Notes: a model not told the origin generated them from the sequence alone. A DNA stretch of 64,000 nt from an uncultured Thomasclavelia sp. (GCF_944324745.1 NZ_CALUXO010000018.1:28939-92938); one strand, 5' to 3'. Positions 25,560-34,830 are shown, counted from the first letter of the stretch. Translations and numbers: made by a program.

Positions 25560-26466
25560 TTTTATTGTGGAAACAAATAATCAGCGTCTTGATAAAGTAA
25601 TTGCACAACAATTACCTGAAATTTCACGGACAAGAATTCAAGAAATGATTAGCCAGGGACTAGTTTTAGTTAATGGTAAGGTTGAAAAGGCTAGTTATAA
25701 AACTAGAATTGAAGATCAAATTGAAATAACTTTAAAGGAAAATACAGATTTGGATTTAGAACCAGAAAATATTCCTTTAAATATTGTTTATGAAGATAGT
25801 GATATCATTGTTGTTGATAAACCAAGTGGAATGATCGTTCATCCTTCACCAGGTATCAATCATGGTACATTAGTTAACGCTTTATTGTACCATTGTAATG
25901 ATTTATCAGGAATCAATGGGGTAAATCGACCTGGAATCGTTCATCGAATTGATAAAGAAACTAGTGGGTTATTAGTAGTAGCTAAAAATGATCATGCTCA
26001 TAAAATTTTGTCACAACAATTAAAAAATCATGATATGACAAGAAGTTATATTGCTTTAGTTCATGGATTGATTCCTCATCAATTGGGAAAAGTTGATGCT
26101 CCGATTGGTCGTGATAGTAAAGATCGTCAAAAAATGGCGGTTACTAGTCATAATAGTAAACATGCAGTGACTAATTTTAAAGTGTTAAAAAGATATCGTT
26201 CTATGAGTTTAATTGAATGTCGTCTCGAAACTGGACGTACTCATCAAATTAGGGTTCATATGAGCTATATCGGTTATCCAGTTTATGGGGATCCTAAGTA
26301 TGGATGGCGCAAAGATGATCAAACATATGGTCAGTTTTTACATGCTAAAAAGCTGGGATTTATTCATCCAACTACTAATAAATATATTGAGTTTGAAAGT
26401 GAATTACCGGATTTCTTTCAAGAAAAATTAAATCAATTGCAGGAGGAATATGAATATGCCAAATAA
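25546..26466 (+). CDS. rluD: 23S rRNA pseudouridine synthase, RluD family
   Basis: 306 residues. An N-terminal S4 RNA-binding domain (about 10-70: QRLDKVIAQQLPEISRTRIQ) precedes the pseudouridine synthase domain with the catalytic-Asp motif GIVHRIDKETSGLLVVAK (about 130-147) and the C-terminal LETGRTHQIRVHM. Likely modifies uridines of helix 69 of 23S rRNA. ATG 25546 is 7 nt after GAGGAG. Several RluA-type paralogs are common in Firmicutes, so the exact position specificity is inferred. Confidence 0.88.
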   Translation: MEKINFIVETNNQRLDKVIAQQLPEISRTRIQEMISQGLVLVNGKVEKASYKTRIEDQIEITLKENTDLDLEPENIPLNIVYEDSDIIVVDKPSGMIVHPSPGINHGTLVNALLYHCNDLSGINGVNRPGIVHRIDKETSGLLVVAKNDHAHKILSQQLKNHDMTRSYIALVHGLIPHQLGKVDAPIGRDSKDRQKMAVTSHNSKHAVTNFKVLKRYRSMSLIECRLETGRTHQIRVHMSYIGYPVYGDPKYGWRKDDQTYGQFLHAKKLGFIHPTTNKYIEFESELPDFFQEKLNQLQEEYEYAK

Positions 26467-26923
26467 AGTTATCAATTGGACGCAGTACTTTATGGGAGTT
26501 GCTAAACTATCGGCTTTTCGCTCTAAAGATCCAAACACTCAAGTAGGTGCTTGTATTGTCAATCCTGATAATAAGATCGTTGGAGTAGGGTATAACGGGC
26601 TTCCATGGGGATGTGAAGATAATGAGTTTCCTTGGGAAGTAAGAGAAGGGGAACTATATGACACTAAATATCCTTATGTTGTTCATGCGGAACTAAATGC
26701 CATTTTAAATAGTACTAGTAACTTAAAAGGATGTCGTATTTATGTTTCATTATTCCCTTGTCATGAATGTGTTAAAGCGATTATTCAAAGTGGTATCAGT
26801 GAAATTATTTATGAGGATGAAAAGTACAAAGGTACTGATAGTGATCGAGCTGCTAAAAGAATGTTAGATGCGGCCGGGGTCAAATATACCAAAGTGCCAC
26901 CATTTACTATTGATATAAGATAA
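26456..26923 (+). CDS. comEB: dCMP deaminase (ComEB-like)
   Basis: Deaminates dCMP to dUMP in the pyrimidine deoxynucleotide pathway. 155 residues from ATG 26456, 9 nt after AGGAGG (ATG 26450 is too close). Zinc site: HAELNAIL (His plus catalytic Glu) and SLFPCHECVKAI (two Cys). KDPNTQVGACIV and YNGLPWGCEDNEFPW are typical of the dCMP rather than the tRNA or cytidine deaminases. It overlaps rluD by 11 nt. No competence comE genes are nearby. Confidence 0.9.
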   Translation: MPNKVINWTQYFMGVAKLSAFRSKDPNTQVGACIVNPDNKIVGVGYNGLPWGCEDNEFPWEVREGELYDTKYPYVVHAELNAILNSTSNLKGCRIYVSLFPCHECVKAIIQSGISEIIYEDEKYKGTDSDRAAKRMLDAAGVKYTKVPPFTIDIR

Positions 26924-26946
26924 GACAGCCTGGCTGTCTTTTTTAA
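26922..26946 (+). terminator. Intrinsic terminator of the lspA-rluD-comEB operon
   Basis: AAGACAGCC and GGCTGTCTT form a tight hairpin, then TTTTT. Confidence 0.85.
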
Positions 26947-27010
26947 TGTGTAATTAAAAAGTTTAGTTATTGACAAATTCCGGTTATCTTGTTAATAATG
27001 GGATATAATA

Positions 27011-27034
27011 AAAAAGGATAACAAAAGTTATCCT
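27011..27034 (-). terminator. Intrinsic terminator of rnhC
   Basis: AGGATAAC (27015-27022) pairs with GTTATCCT (27027-27034); read on the minus strand a run of Ts follows. It overlaps the rnhC stop by two bases. Confidence 0.8.
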
Positions 27035-27800
27035 AGATTAAATCCTTAATTCGCTTAAAATTGGTCATATTAGTCTTAGTAACTTTATTAAGCATTTTAG
27101 CACCATACTTTTTAGCTACCTCAACTGCAACAGCATCAACACTATTACTGTTACCACGAGGTAATTTCATTTTTAAACTTCGTGACATATTGTTGAAATA
27201 TTGTAGGTAAGCATATCGTGATAAAATATTAGAACAAGCTATACCCAAATATTTTTCTTCACCTTTTTGAAGAAATTTTAAATCCTTAACAACAATTACT
27301 TCACTTTTTAAATAGTTATAATAAGTCTTTGGTGAAACAAATTGATTAACTAATTTATCTTTTACGGGCATACCTACTTTTTGCATTACATTTGTCACGG
27401 CCTGGTTATATAGTTTAGCTTTAATATTCGCAAGATTATTTCCTTGTTTGACCATAGCATTATAATGAGAATTATCAAGTATCAAAAGACTATAAATTAT
27501 GCGGTCTTTGATTTCTTTTGCTACTTTCACCAATTCCTTGTTATCCATTTCTTTGGGATCACGTACCCCCACACTCAAAAGCCATTCGTAGTCGCGTTCA
27601 TCAACATAACATGAAACAACACACAACGGTCCGAAAAAGTCAGCGGAACCAGTTTCATCACAAGCAATATGACTTACATTAATATATTGGCTAGTAATGG
27701 GAGTTTCAACGGAACTTGAGTAGCTGAGAGTCGCAAGTTTATCGTAAGCATGCATATTAATAACACTGATTCTTTTTGAATTATCTTTTACTACATTCAT
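27033..27800 (-). CDS. rnhC: Ribonuclease HIII
   Basis: Cuts the RNA strand of RNA/DNA hybrids. The catalytic start HIACDETGSADFFGPLCV has the Asp-Glu pair. A third acidic residue lies in LLILDNSHYNAM, and the family region VSPKTYYNYL precedes it in the C-terminal half. The protein is about 255 residues and the catalytic Asp is only about 48 from the start, whereas typical RNase HIII carries an N-terminal substrate-binding domain of about 80-90 residues first; that part is shortened here. ATG 27800 or GTG 27809 can be the start (AGGAGG is 12 or 3 nt away). Bacillus-like neighbour of cvpA-mutS2, but divergent. Confidence 0.85.
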   Translation of the reverse strand: MNVVKDNSKRISVINMHAYDKLATLSYSSSVETPITSQYINVSHIACDETGSADFFGPLCVVSCYVDERDYEWLLSVGVRDPKEMDNKELVKVAKEIKDRIIYSLLILDNSHYNAMVKQGNNLANIKAKLYNQAVTNVMQKVGMPVKDKLVNQFVSPKTYYNYLKSEVIVVKDLKFLQKGEEKYLGIACSNILSRYAYLQYFNNMSRSLKMKLPRGNSNSVDAVAVEVAKKYGAKMLNKVTKTNMTNFKRIKDLI

Positions 27801-27853
27801 GTTCTTCACTTGCCTCCTAGTCCTATATTTATTATAACATGATTTTAATATTT

Positions 27854-27882
27854 TTGACAGTAGAAATTTGTTTTGCTACAAT
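27854..27882 (+). promoter_or_regulatory. Sigma-A promoter of the cvpA-mutS2-uvrC operon
   Basis: TTGACA (27854-27859), 17-bp spacer, TACAAT (27877-27882); start about 20 nt before cvpA. Confidence 0.8.
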
Positions 27883-27910
27883 GTATACTAAAAGAAATTG
27901 GGGTGATTCG

Positions 27911-28723
27911 ATGAATTTTATCTTAAATCCAGTTAATATTGATATTGTCATTGCTATAATTTTGATTGTAATGTTAATATTTGGATATATAAAAGGTTTT
28001 ATTTATAGTGTCTATGGTTTGTTAGCGACATTAGTTTCTTTATTTTTAGCACTATATTTATCAAGTCCCATAGCTGCGCTTTTTAAAGTGTATCAAGTAT
28101 CGGGCTTGGGTGAACAAGTTGGTGAAGTCATTAATCGTTTCTTGATTTTTGTTATCTTGTTTATTGTAATCAAAGCCATAGTAGCGCTAATTGGTTTAGT
28201 GATTAAACCTTTAATTAAAGGAATTATTGACAGAATTAGTATTTTTAAAACCATTGATGGGATTTTAGGTGCCCTTTTTAAATTAATCGAAGGAATAATC
28301 TTGATTTATATTGCATTAATTTTTATCATAACACCAATTGTTCCTGGTGGTAAAGAAAGTGTTGATAATACATTGCTTGCTAGTCGGATTTTACGATTAG
28401 TTCCTTCTTTAAGTGAAGAAATGAGTGCAGTAACTGATGGAGTTGTAGTATTTGATGATTTCTTTGATCAGGGATTACAAAATAATAGTTATGATCCAAC
28501 AACGATGAACTCGGTGATCACAATGTTATCATCAGCTTATGATTATGGACTGGTCAGTCAAGAAAATATGGTAGAAATGCTATATCGTTATTATGATCCA
28601 ATTGAAAGTCCGGTTGTTGTTGATAATGAGTTATATCAACAGACAGTTTCGTTGTTAAATCAAATTAATGAAGTATCTTTTGATCAAAATCGGGTTTTAA
28701 GTAAAATAATAGTGAGTGAGTAA
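27911..28723 (+). CDS. cvpA: CvpA family membrane protein
   Basis: 270 residues. Four N-terminal membrane helices of the CvpA (colicin V production) family, with the family start NIDIVIAIILIVMLIFGYIKG and the GFIYSVYGLLATL segment, are followed by a soluble C-terminal tail of about 90 residues. In Bacillus (yshB) it sits in the same place, before mutS2. ATG 27911 follows GGGGTGAT; upstream in-frame codons overlap the promoter. Molecular function in Firmicutes is not established. Confidence 0.85.
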   Translation: MNFILNPVNIDIVIAIILIVMLIFGYIKGFIYSVYGLLATLVSLFLALYLSSPIAALFKVYQVSGLGEQVGEVINRFLIFVILFIVIKAIVALIGLVIKPLIKGIIDRISIFKTIDGILGALFKLIEGIILIYIALIFIITPIVPGGKESVDNTLLASRILRLVPSLSEEMSAVTDGVVVFDDFFDQGLQNNSYDPTTMNSVITMLSSAYDYGLVSQENMVEMLYRYYDPIESPVVVDNELYQQTVSLLNQINEVSFDQNRVLSKIIVSE

Positions 28724-28724
28724 A

Positions 28725-31037
28725 ATGAAGGATATATATGATACATTAGAATTTAATCAAGTTAAAAATTTAATTAGTGAATATTGTGTTAGTATGATGG
28801 CCAAAGAACTAATAGTCTCATTAAAACCAATTGAAGACTATGATGATTTGCTTTTGCAGCAACAGTATCTAGATCAAGCCATGCAGTTAATTTATCATTA
28901 TGGTCGTTTACCATTAGCACCGTTTGATGATGTGGAACCGTTATTAAAAAAAGCTAATAAAGATGGAACACTACTTGGTCAAGAGCTATTAGCGATAGTT
29001 TATCTATTGAATAATGTTAAAGAAGTTAAAGAATATTTAGAAGATAAAGATTTTGATGGTCAGGAGTTACTACAATTATGTCAACAGCTAGTATTGCCAA
29101 GACAACTATTAGCTAATATCAATCACTGTATCGACAGCAGTGGTAATGTGGTTGATAATGCCAGCAGCAAATTAAAACAGTTACGGCGACAAATTTTAAA
29201 TTTGGAAACTAATATAAGAAATCGGATAGAAAAAATAAAGACAGAAAACAAAGATTATTTAAGTCAGGAAAATGTGGCTACTAGAAATAATCATCTAGTT
29301 TTACCCGTAAAAGCTGGAAGTAAAGGAAATGTTAAAGGAATTGTCCATGCTCTTTCAGCCAGTGGCCAGACTATGTTTGTTGAACCAGAAGTAATTGTTC
29401 AAATGAATAATCAGCTGGTTAATGTCAAAGAAGAAGAACGCCGCGAAGTATTAAGAATTTTAAAGCTGCTTTCTAGTCAGGTCAAAGACAATTATCAGGA
29501 TTTACGTGACAATCAGGAGTTATTGGTAGAACTAGATGTAATATTTGCCAAAGCGGGATATGGGGTCAAATTAAATGCCGTTGTTCCTCATGTCGTAACT
29601 GAATATCAAACATTAAGTTTAAAAAAAGCACGACATCCTTTAATTGATCAAGATACGGTAGTTGCTAATGATATTGTCTTGACACCACCTAAAAGAACTT
29701 TGTTAATAAGTGGTTCAAATACCGGTGGAAAGACCGTTGTTTTAAAAACCGCTGGTTTATTGAGCTTGATGGCTTTGTGTGCCATGGCAGTACCTTGTTA
29801 TGAAGCTACAGTGCCTTTATTTGATCAAATTTGTGTTGATTTAGGTGATGAACAATCAATTGAACAATCATTATCTACTTTTTCTAGTCATATGAAACGA
29901 TTAATTGAAATTACTGATGAAGTGACTTCAAAATCATTAGTTTTATTAGATGAGGTGGGTTCTGGTACTGATCCTCAAGAAGGGCAAAGCATAGCTGAAG
30001 CAATCTTGCGTTATTTACAGACTATTAATCCGTTTGTTTTAGCTTCAACGCATTATTCAGGATTAAAAGAATTTGCGAAAAATGAAGAATCTATCTTAGT
30101 AGCTGCAGTTGAATTTGATCAGGAAAAAATGCAGCCAACTTATCGTTTATTAGCTGGTAGTGTGGGTAATTCTTATGCAATTGAAATCTCACGTCGTTTG
30201 GGGCTAAAACCTGAAATTGTCAATATGGCCTATTCAATCAAAGAAGCAGCAATGACTGATACCGAAAAATTATTAGAAAAGTTGCAGGATGAATTAGCTA
30301 AAGTGCAGCTTGAAAAAGATCAGTTGGCTTTACTTACTAAAGAGGCCGATGAAAATAAACAACATTATCAGCAGTTGGTCGATAATTATGAAAAACAAAA
30401 AGATAAATTATTAGAAGCTGCTAAACAAGAAGCTAATCAGTTATTAGAGGATGCGAAAGAAGAAATTGATCTGGTAGTTGCAGATTTAAAAAATAATGCT
30501 GAAATCAAACCACATGTGGTAATTGATGCTAAAAGAAATTTAGATCTGATGAAACATGAGGCTAAAAAAGAAGTTAATCATGAAAAACATGATTATCAAG
30601 TTGGTGATATTGTCAAAGTTCTTTCAGCTAATCGCCAGGGAGAAGTCATGTCTATCAATAAAAAAGGGGTTCTATCAATTGATATGAGCGGTATTCGAGT
30701 CAATGCAAAACCTGAAGAAGTAATGTTCGTTTCTAAAAAGACCAAACCAAAAAAAGTACGTTCTAATTTAAAAGCAGTTCGTAAAGCAACAAACCAAAGT
30801 GTTGAGTTGAATATCATTGGTCAGCGCTATGAAGAGGCAATGAATAATGTTGATAAGTTTTTGGATAATGCACTAGTCAATAATTATTCGATGGTTAGAA
30901 TTATTCATGGGATGGGAACTGGTGCTTTGCGTAATGGGGTGCGTAAATTGTTGCAAAAAAATAAAAATGTGGTTAGTTATCGCGATGGTGGTCCTAATGA
31001 AGGAGGACTAGGGGCAACTCTAGTATATTTTGAATAA
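28725..31037 (+). CDS. mutS2: Endonuclease MutS2 (RqcU)
   Basis: 770 residues. N-terminal clamp and core (1 to about 300); ABC-type ATPase with Walker A SGSNTGGKTVVLKT (about 330), STFSSHMKR signature, and Walker B VLLDEVGSGTDPQEGQS; a long coiled coil (about 515-590); and a C-terminal Smr domain (about 695-770) with NIIGQRYEEAM, HGMGTGALRNGVRKLL and a GGxGAT-like end. MutS2 suppresses recombination and acts on collided ribosomes; it is not a mismatch repair protein. It begins just after cvpA stops and overlaps uvrC by one base. Confidence 0.94.
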   Translation: MKDIYDTLEFNQVKNLISEYCVSMMAKELIVSLKPIEDYDDLLLQQQYLDQAMQLIYHYGRLPLAPFDDVEPLLKKANKDGTLLGQELLAIVYLLNNVKEVKEYLEDKDFDGQELLQLCQQLVLPRQLLANINHCIDSSGNVVDNASSKLKQLRRQILNLETNIRNRIEKIKTENKDYLSQENVATRNNHLVLPVKAGSKGNVKGIVHALSASGQTMFVEPEVIVQMNNQLVNVKEEERREVLRILKLLSSQVKDNYQDLRDNQELLVELDVIFAKAGYGVKLNAVVPHVVTEYQTLSLKKARHPLIDQDTVVANDIVLTPPKRTLLISGSNTGGKTVVLKTAGLLSLMALCAMAVPCYEATVPLFDQICVDLGDEQSIEQSLSTFSSHMKRLIEITDEVTSKSLVLLDEVGSGTDPQEGQSIAEAILRYLQTINPFVLASTHYSGLKEFAKNEESILVAAVEFDQEKMQPTYRLLAGSVGNSYAIEISRRLGLKPEIVNMAYSIKEAAMTDTEKLLEKLQDELAKVQLEKDQLALLTKEADENKQHYQQLVDNYEKQKDKLLEAAKQEANQLLEDAKEEIDLVVADLKNNAEIKPHVVIDAKRNLDLMKHEAKKEVNHEKHDYQVGDIVKVLSANRQGEVMSINKKGVLSIDMSGIRVNAKPEEVMFVSKKTKPKKVRSNLKAVRKATNQSVELNIIGQRYEEAMNNVDKFLDNALVNNYSMVRIIHGMGTGALRNGVRKLLQKNKNVVSYRDGGPNEGGLGATLVYFE

Positions 31038-32803
31038 TGGATCGACAAATGATTAAAGATAAACTATCATTATTACCTTTACAACCAGGTTGTTATTTAA
31101 TGAAGGATAAAAATAATGAAGTAATCTATGTTGGTAAAGCTAAAAAACTAAAAAATCGTGTTTCTTCTTATTTTGTAGGAGCACATAATTATAAAACAAC
31201 AAAATTAGTTCAGGAAATTGTTGATTTTGACTATATTGTGACTGATTCTGAAAAAGAAGCGTTGTTATTGGAGATTAATTTGATAAAGGATTATTCTCCT
31301 AAATACAACATTTCTTTCATGGATAATAAATATTATCCTTATATTCAGCTTACAAGAGAAAAAGATCCGACTTTAAAGATCGTGCGTAATGCCCAAGAAA
31401 AAAAACATAAACATTTTGGACCCTTTCCAGATGGAACTGCAGCTAGAGAGACATTTAAATTATTAAATCGGCTGTTTCCGCTTAGAAAGTGTAATCATAT
31501 TCCTAAAAAGCCATGTTTATATTATTCGTTGAATCAATGTCTAGCTCCTTGTATTCAAGAAGTAGATCCTGAAGACTATAAAAAAATATCTTCCCAGATT
31601 ACTAAATTTATCCAAGGGGATACTAAAGAAGTCATTGATAACTTAACAGATAAGATGATGGCAGCAAGTGATGTACAAAATTATGAGCTGGCTAAAGAAT
31701 GTCGTGATTTAATTACTTATATTAATCATGTTACTAGTAAACAACATGTTCAGTTTAATGATCTGGTTGACCGGGATATTGTTGGTTATTATCATGATAA
31801 AGGATATTTATGTCTGCAATTGTTTTTTATGCGCAATGGAAAACTATTAGCTCGTGACTTAAATCTTGTTCCTATGCAGGAAGATTATCAAGAACAGATT
31901 GTTTCCTTTTTGGTACGTTTTTACCAGGAAAATACGGAACCTAAAGAATTATTAGTGCCTAAAGATCTAAATGTGGATTTATTGCAGGAAATAATCAGCT
32001 GCAAAATTATTAAACCTCAAAAAGGTAATAAAGCCAGCTTAGTAGAAATGGCAAATGAAAATGCTAAGGAGCAATTGGAAAAAAAATTTTTATTAATTCA
32101 AAAAAATGAAGCAGCTACGATTGGCGCAGTTAAGCAATTAGGAGCAGCTTTAAATATCAAGATGCCACGAAGAATTGAATTATTCGATAACTCTAATATT
32201 CAAGGAGCTTATGCAGTAGCCGGAATGGTTTGTTTTAAAGATGGTGTTCCTTCAAAGAAAGACTATCGTAAATTTAAAATTAAAACTGTAGAAGGACCTG
32301 ACGACTATGCCAGTATGAAAGAGGTTATCTATCGTCGCTATTATCGAGTGTTGATGGATGGTTTAGAACGGCCTGATTTAATTATTGTCGATGGTGGTAA
32401 AGGCCAAATAAAAGTGGCAAAAGAAGTAATCGACGCTTTAAATCTCGATATACCTGTTTGTGGTTTAGCTAAGGATGATCGACACAGTACGTCAATGTTA
32501 TTAGATAGCAACGGTCAAGAAGTAGCAATTGATCGTAAAAGTGAATTATTTTTCTTGCTGACAAGAATGCAGGATGAAGTGCATCGTTATGCCATCAGTT
32601 TTCATAAAAATGTCCGGTCAAAATCTTTATTCCAATCAATCCTGGATGATGTAGAAGGAATCGGACCAAAACGGAAAAAACTATTGCTGCGAAAATTTGG
32701 TAGTGTCAAAAAATTGAAAGAAGCCAGCTTAGAAGATTTACAAGAAGTTTTACCTGGGGAAGTGGCTAAGAATTTATTTAACACGTTGAAAAATGACACT
32801 TAA
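31037..32803 (+). CDS. uvrC: Excinuclease ABC subunit C
   Basis: Makes both incisions in UvrABC nucleotide excision repair. 588 residues: GIY-YIG nuclease domain at the N-terminus (GCYLMKDKNNEVIYVGKAK, about 17-35); UVR motif region about 195-230; RNase H-like C-terminal nuclease (RIELFDNSNIQGAYAVAGMV and DLIIVDGGKGQIKVA); and a helix-hairpin-helix end (LDDVEGIGPKRKKLLL, FGSVKKLKEASLEDL). Its ATG shares a base with the mutS2 stop. A candidate sporulation promoter for the next gene lies in its last codons. Confidence 0.95.
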   Translation: MDRQMIKDKLSLLPLQPGCYLMKDKNNEVIYVGKAKKLKNRVSSYFVGAHNYKTTKLVQEIVDFDYIVTDSEKEALLLEINLIKDYSPKYNISFMDNKYYPYIQLTREKDPTLKIVRNAQEKKHKHFGPFPDGTAARETFKLLNRLFPLRKCNHIPKKPCLYYSLNQCLAPCIQEVDPEDYKKISSQITKFIQGDTKEVIDNLTDKMMAASDVQNYELAKECRDLITYINHVTSKQHVQFNDLVDRDIVGYYHDKGYLCLQLFFMRNGKLLARDLNLVPMQEDYQEQIVSFLVRFYQENTEPKELLVPKDLNVDLLQEIISCKIIKPQKGNKASLVEMANENAKEQLEKKFLLIQKNEAATIGAVKQLGAALNIKMPRRIELFDNSNIQGAYAVAGMVCFKDGVPSKKDYRKFKIKTVEGPDDYASMKEVIYRRYYRVLMDGLERPDLIIVDGGKGQIKVAKEVIDALNLDIPVCGLAKDDRHSTSMLLDSNGQEVAIDRKSELFFLLTRMQDEVHRYAISFHKNVRSKSLFQSILDDVEGIGPKRKKLLLRKFGSVKKLKEASLEDLQEVLPGEVAKNLFNTLKNDT

Positions 32804-32828
32804 AAATAATTTTCTCATATAGTATAAT
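32796..32828 (+). promoter_or_regulatory. Candidate sigma-K-type promoter (overlapping a sigma-A -10 box)
   Basis: CATATAGTA (32816-32824) fits the sigma-K -10 pattern CATAnnnTA, with ACAC (32796-32799) 16 bp upstream as the AC-type -35. A TATAAT (32823-32828) overlaps it, so a vegetative promoter cannot be excluded. It stands before the GerE-like gene, which is sigma-K dependent in Bacillus. Confidence 0.45.
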
Positions 32829-32841
32829 ATGAGGTGAATCG

Positions 32842-33048
32842 ATGATGAATATTATCCTGACCCCTAGGGAAAAGGAGATTTTTGATTTATTAGTAAAAAA
32901 TCAATCAACCAAGGAAATTGCTAAAACACTGGGAATTAGTGAAAAAACGGTTCGTAATCATATTTCTAATGTTATCCAAAAACTAGGAGTTGATTCAAGA
33001 ATTCAGGCGGTCTTTGAACTGATTAGATTTAAGGAATTAGAATTATAA
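32842..33048 (+). CDS. gerE: GerE-like stand-alone LuxR-type regulator
   Basis: Only 68 residues, all of them a LuxR/GerE helix-turn-helix: LTPREKEIFDLLVKNQSTKE, then IAKTLGISEKTVRNHISNVIQKLGV. It has no receiver or sensor domain, just like Bacillus GerE (74 residues), the last mother-cell regulator of sporulation. The location, between uvrC and a ysnB/gerM pair, matches the Bacillus order. Identity as GerE is inferred from size and synteny; other stand-alone LuxR proteins exist. GAGGTGAA precedes the ATG. Confidence 0.75.
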   Translation: MMNIILTPREKEIFDLLVKNQSTKEIAKTLGISEKTVRNHISNVIQKLGVDSRIQAVFELIRFKELEL

Positions 33049-33060
33049 CTAATTCCTTTT
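33031..33060 (+). terminator. Intrinsic terminator overlapping the gerE-like 3' end
   Basis: AAGGAATTAG (33031-33040) pairs with CTAATTCCTT (33049-33058), then Ts. The last codons lie in the left arm. Confidence 0.8.
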
Positions 33061-33095
33061 GTTAAGATGATGTTTTAATAAAAAAAGGTGATTTT

Positions 33096-34262
33096 ATGAA
33101 GCTAAGAAAAGGACATTTATATATTATCGTAACTCTATGTTTCGTCATGGCATTTGTTGCAATTAATCGTAAATATGATCGTTTTTATCGGGTCAATGGC
33201 ATTAATAACGATAATCGTGCTTTGATTGAAATGTATTTAGACGATCAGGAACAAGAGTATTTGATTGAAAATGCGATTCCAGTCAATGAGTTTATCCAAT
33301 ATATTACATATCCTGATTTTAATTTGGTGTATTATCAGTTTTACAATGCTTTAAATAAAACCAACAAATATAGCAGCTATGAAGAATTACTGAGCGTAGG
33401 TAATCAGCTGGCTAGTAAATTAGAGGTTTCTTTTGGTAGTAACGCGCTTACTTACTGTGATCGATTGATTAAAAATGATCTGGTTGCTGCTTATATTAAT
33501 CAAGAAAATTTTGAATTTGATTATATCAACTATTATCAGCTAATTCGAGCTTTATATGATGAAACTGACTACACATATATTAATGACACTAATAATTATA
33601 TTGCAATTATGTTAGATTATGATCAGGTTGATGAAGATGATTTGGAAACTGCTATTACCGATCTTTGTGATAATTTCACCAAAACTTCTTTAGCTTCTTT
33701 ATTTAATAGTGAGCTATTGCCAGGATCTTCTAGGGTATATGATCCTAGTCCAGCAACTATTGTTATCAACAATAGTACTTATATAGGTGGTTATGAACCT
33801 AAAAATCTGGTTACGACATTAGGAATCCCTCGAACCAATTATTCAATGTATTTACAGGAAGAAACTTTTAATCAGTTATTAGAAATGTATCGAGCCTGTT
33901 ATAGTGAACTTGGCAGTGGTTTGATTTTAACTAAGGCTTATGTTGGTTATGATGTAGCGATGTTAGAAGACCGTGGAGTTATTGCTGGATATAATGAGTT
34001 CCAGTTAGGAAATACGGTAGCTTTGCAAAAAAGTGAGATCAGTGCTGAGGATTTTGTGGAAACTGATGTTTATCAGTGGCTAATAAATCACTGCTACGAG
34101 TATGGTTTTGTTTTACGATATCCAGTAGATAAAGTAGCTGTTACTAACCATGAATTTGATTCTGCAATTTTTAGATATGTTGGTGTTGAAGTCGCCACCA
34201 GCATGCATAATCAAAATCTTTGTTTAGAGGAATACAATAATTTAAATCAAAATGAACAGTAA
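33096..34262 (+). CDS. VanY/M15B-like protein lacking the zinc ligands (predicted pseudoenzyme)
   Basis: 388 residues: an uncleaved-looking N-terminal anchor (HLYIIVTLCFVMAFVAI, about 6-22), about 210 residues unlike anything I know, then a C-terminal region that follows the D,D-carboxypeptidase VanY fold. Where active enzymes read SxHxxGxAxD, this has YNEFQLGNTVAL (about 297-308); where they read ExWHxRYVG, it has DSAIFRYVG (about 360-368). Flanking framework such as YQWLINHCYEYGFVLRYP is well kept. All zinc-binding His/Asp are thus replaced and hydrolysis is not expected; a peptidoglycan-binding or scaffold role is inferred. Directly downstream of the gerE-like gene, but behind its terminator. 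Confidence 0.75.
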   Translation: MKLRKGHLYIIVTLCFVMAFVAINRKYDRFYRVNGINNDNRALIEMYLDDQEQEYLIENAIPVNEFIQYITYPDFNLVYYQFYNALNKTNKYSSYEELLSVGNQLASKLEVSFGSNALTYCDRLIKNDLVAAYINQENFEFDYINYYQLIRALYDETDYTYINDTNNYIAIMLDYDQVDEDDLETAITDLCDNFTKTSLASLFNSELLPGSSRVYDPSPATIVINNSTYIGGYEPKNLVTTLGIPRTNYSMYLQEETFNQLLEMYRACYSELGSGLILTKAYVGYDVAMLEDRGVIAGYNEFQLGNTVALQKSEISAEDFVETDVYQWLINHCYEYGFVLRYPVDKVAVTNHEFDSAIFRYVGVEVATSMHNQNLCLEEYNNLNQNEQ

Positions 34263-34287
34263 AAATGCAGGGTGACCTGCATTTTTT
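34262..34287. terminator. Bidirectional intrinsic terminator
   Basis: AAAATGCAGG and CCTGCATTTT flank a GTGA tetraloop, with T/A runs on both sides. Confidence 0.88.
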
Positions 34288-34636
34288 AAATATCTTTTTC
34301 TACTAAAATTGTTCCAGATAAATCTTTTATTAGTTCTTTTTGGCTTATCGCTTGACCAATTACATATAAACCGCTATAGCTACCACATGGACCATAGTAC
34401 ATAACAACATTTTTCCATGGTGCAAAATAAGCTAATGTTCCTACATCACCAGATTCTAATAGTGGCGTATTACTAGTTTTTAAAGATGTTGGTGGATAGA
34501 AGATCTTTTCATTGTTTGAAAAATTTTCTACCGCTATTTCCAGTGGTAATTGATCGTATAAGGATTTAGCCCCATCACTATCATTTAATTTAAAAATAAT
34601 TTGTTTATCTTGATTAGTTACTTTAATATTCATCAT
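34286..34636 (-). CDS. Cyclophilin-like fold protein
   Basis: A 116-residue protein of the cyclophilin-like PF18050 family. LNDSDGAKSLYDQLPLEIAVENF, NEKIFYPP, GDVGTLAYFAPWKNVVMYYG and GLYVIGQAI are the usual blocks (given as extents; the longest runs about residues 17-39). Members often lie beside flavodoxin-like or reductase genes; none is adjacent here. Catalytic activity is unproven. ATG 34636 or 34633, behind AGGTGAT. Confidence 0.78.
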   Translation of the reverse strand: MMNIKVTNQDKQIIFKLNDSDGAKSLYDQLPLEIAVENFSNNEKIFYPPTSLKTSNTPLLESGDVGTLAYFAPWKNVVMYYGPCGSYSGLYVIGQAISQKELIKDLSGTILVEKDI

Positions 34637-34830
34637 ATCACCTCAAAAATATTGTAATAAAAAAACACCTGAACTACCAATACTTATTAAATATAACTAA
34701 CTATACCTTAAAGTAATAGTTTTTTGTTTTAAATCCCTTTTTTTAACTTTTAACCAGCCTTCTGTGTTTTACAGACAAGCAATAAAAAAATTATAATTAA
34801 TATGAAAGTTAGATATTGGGGGTGATAAAA

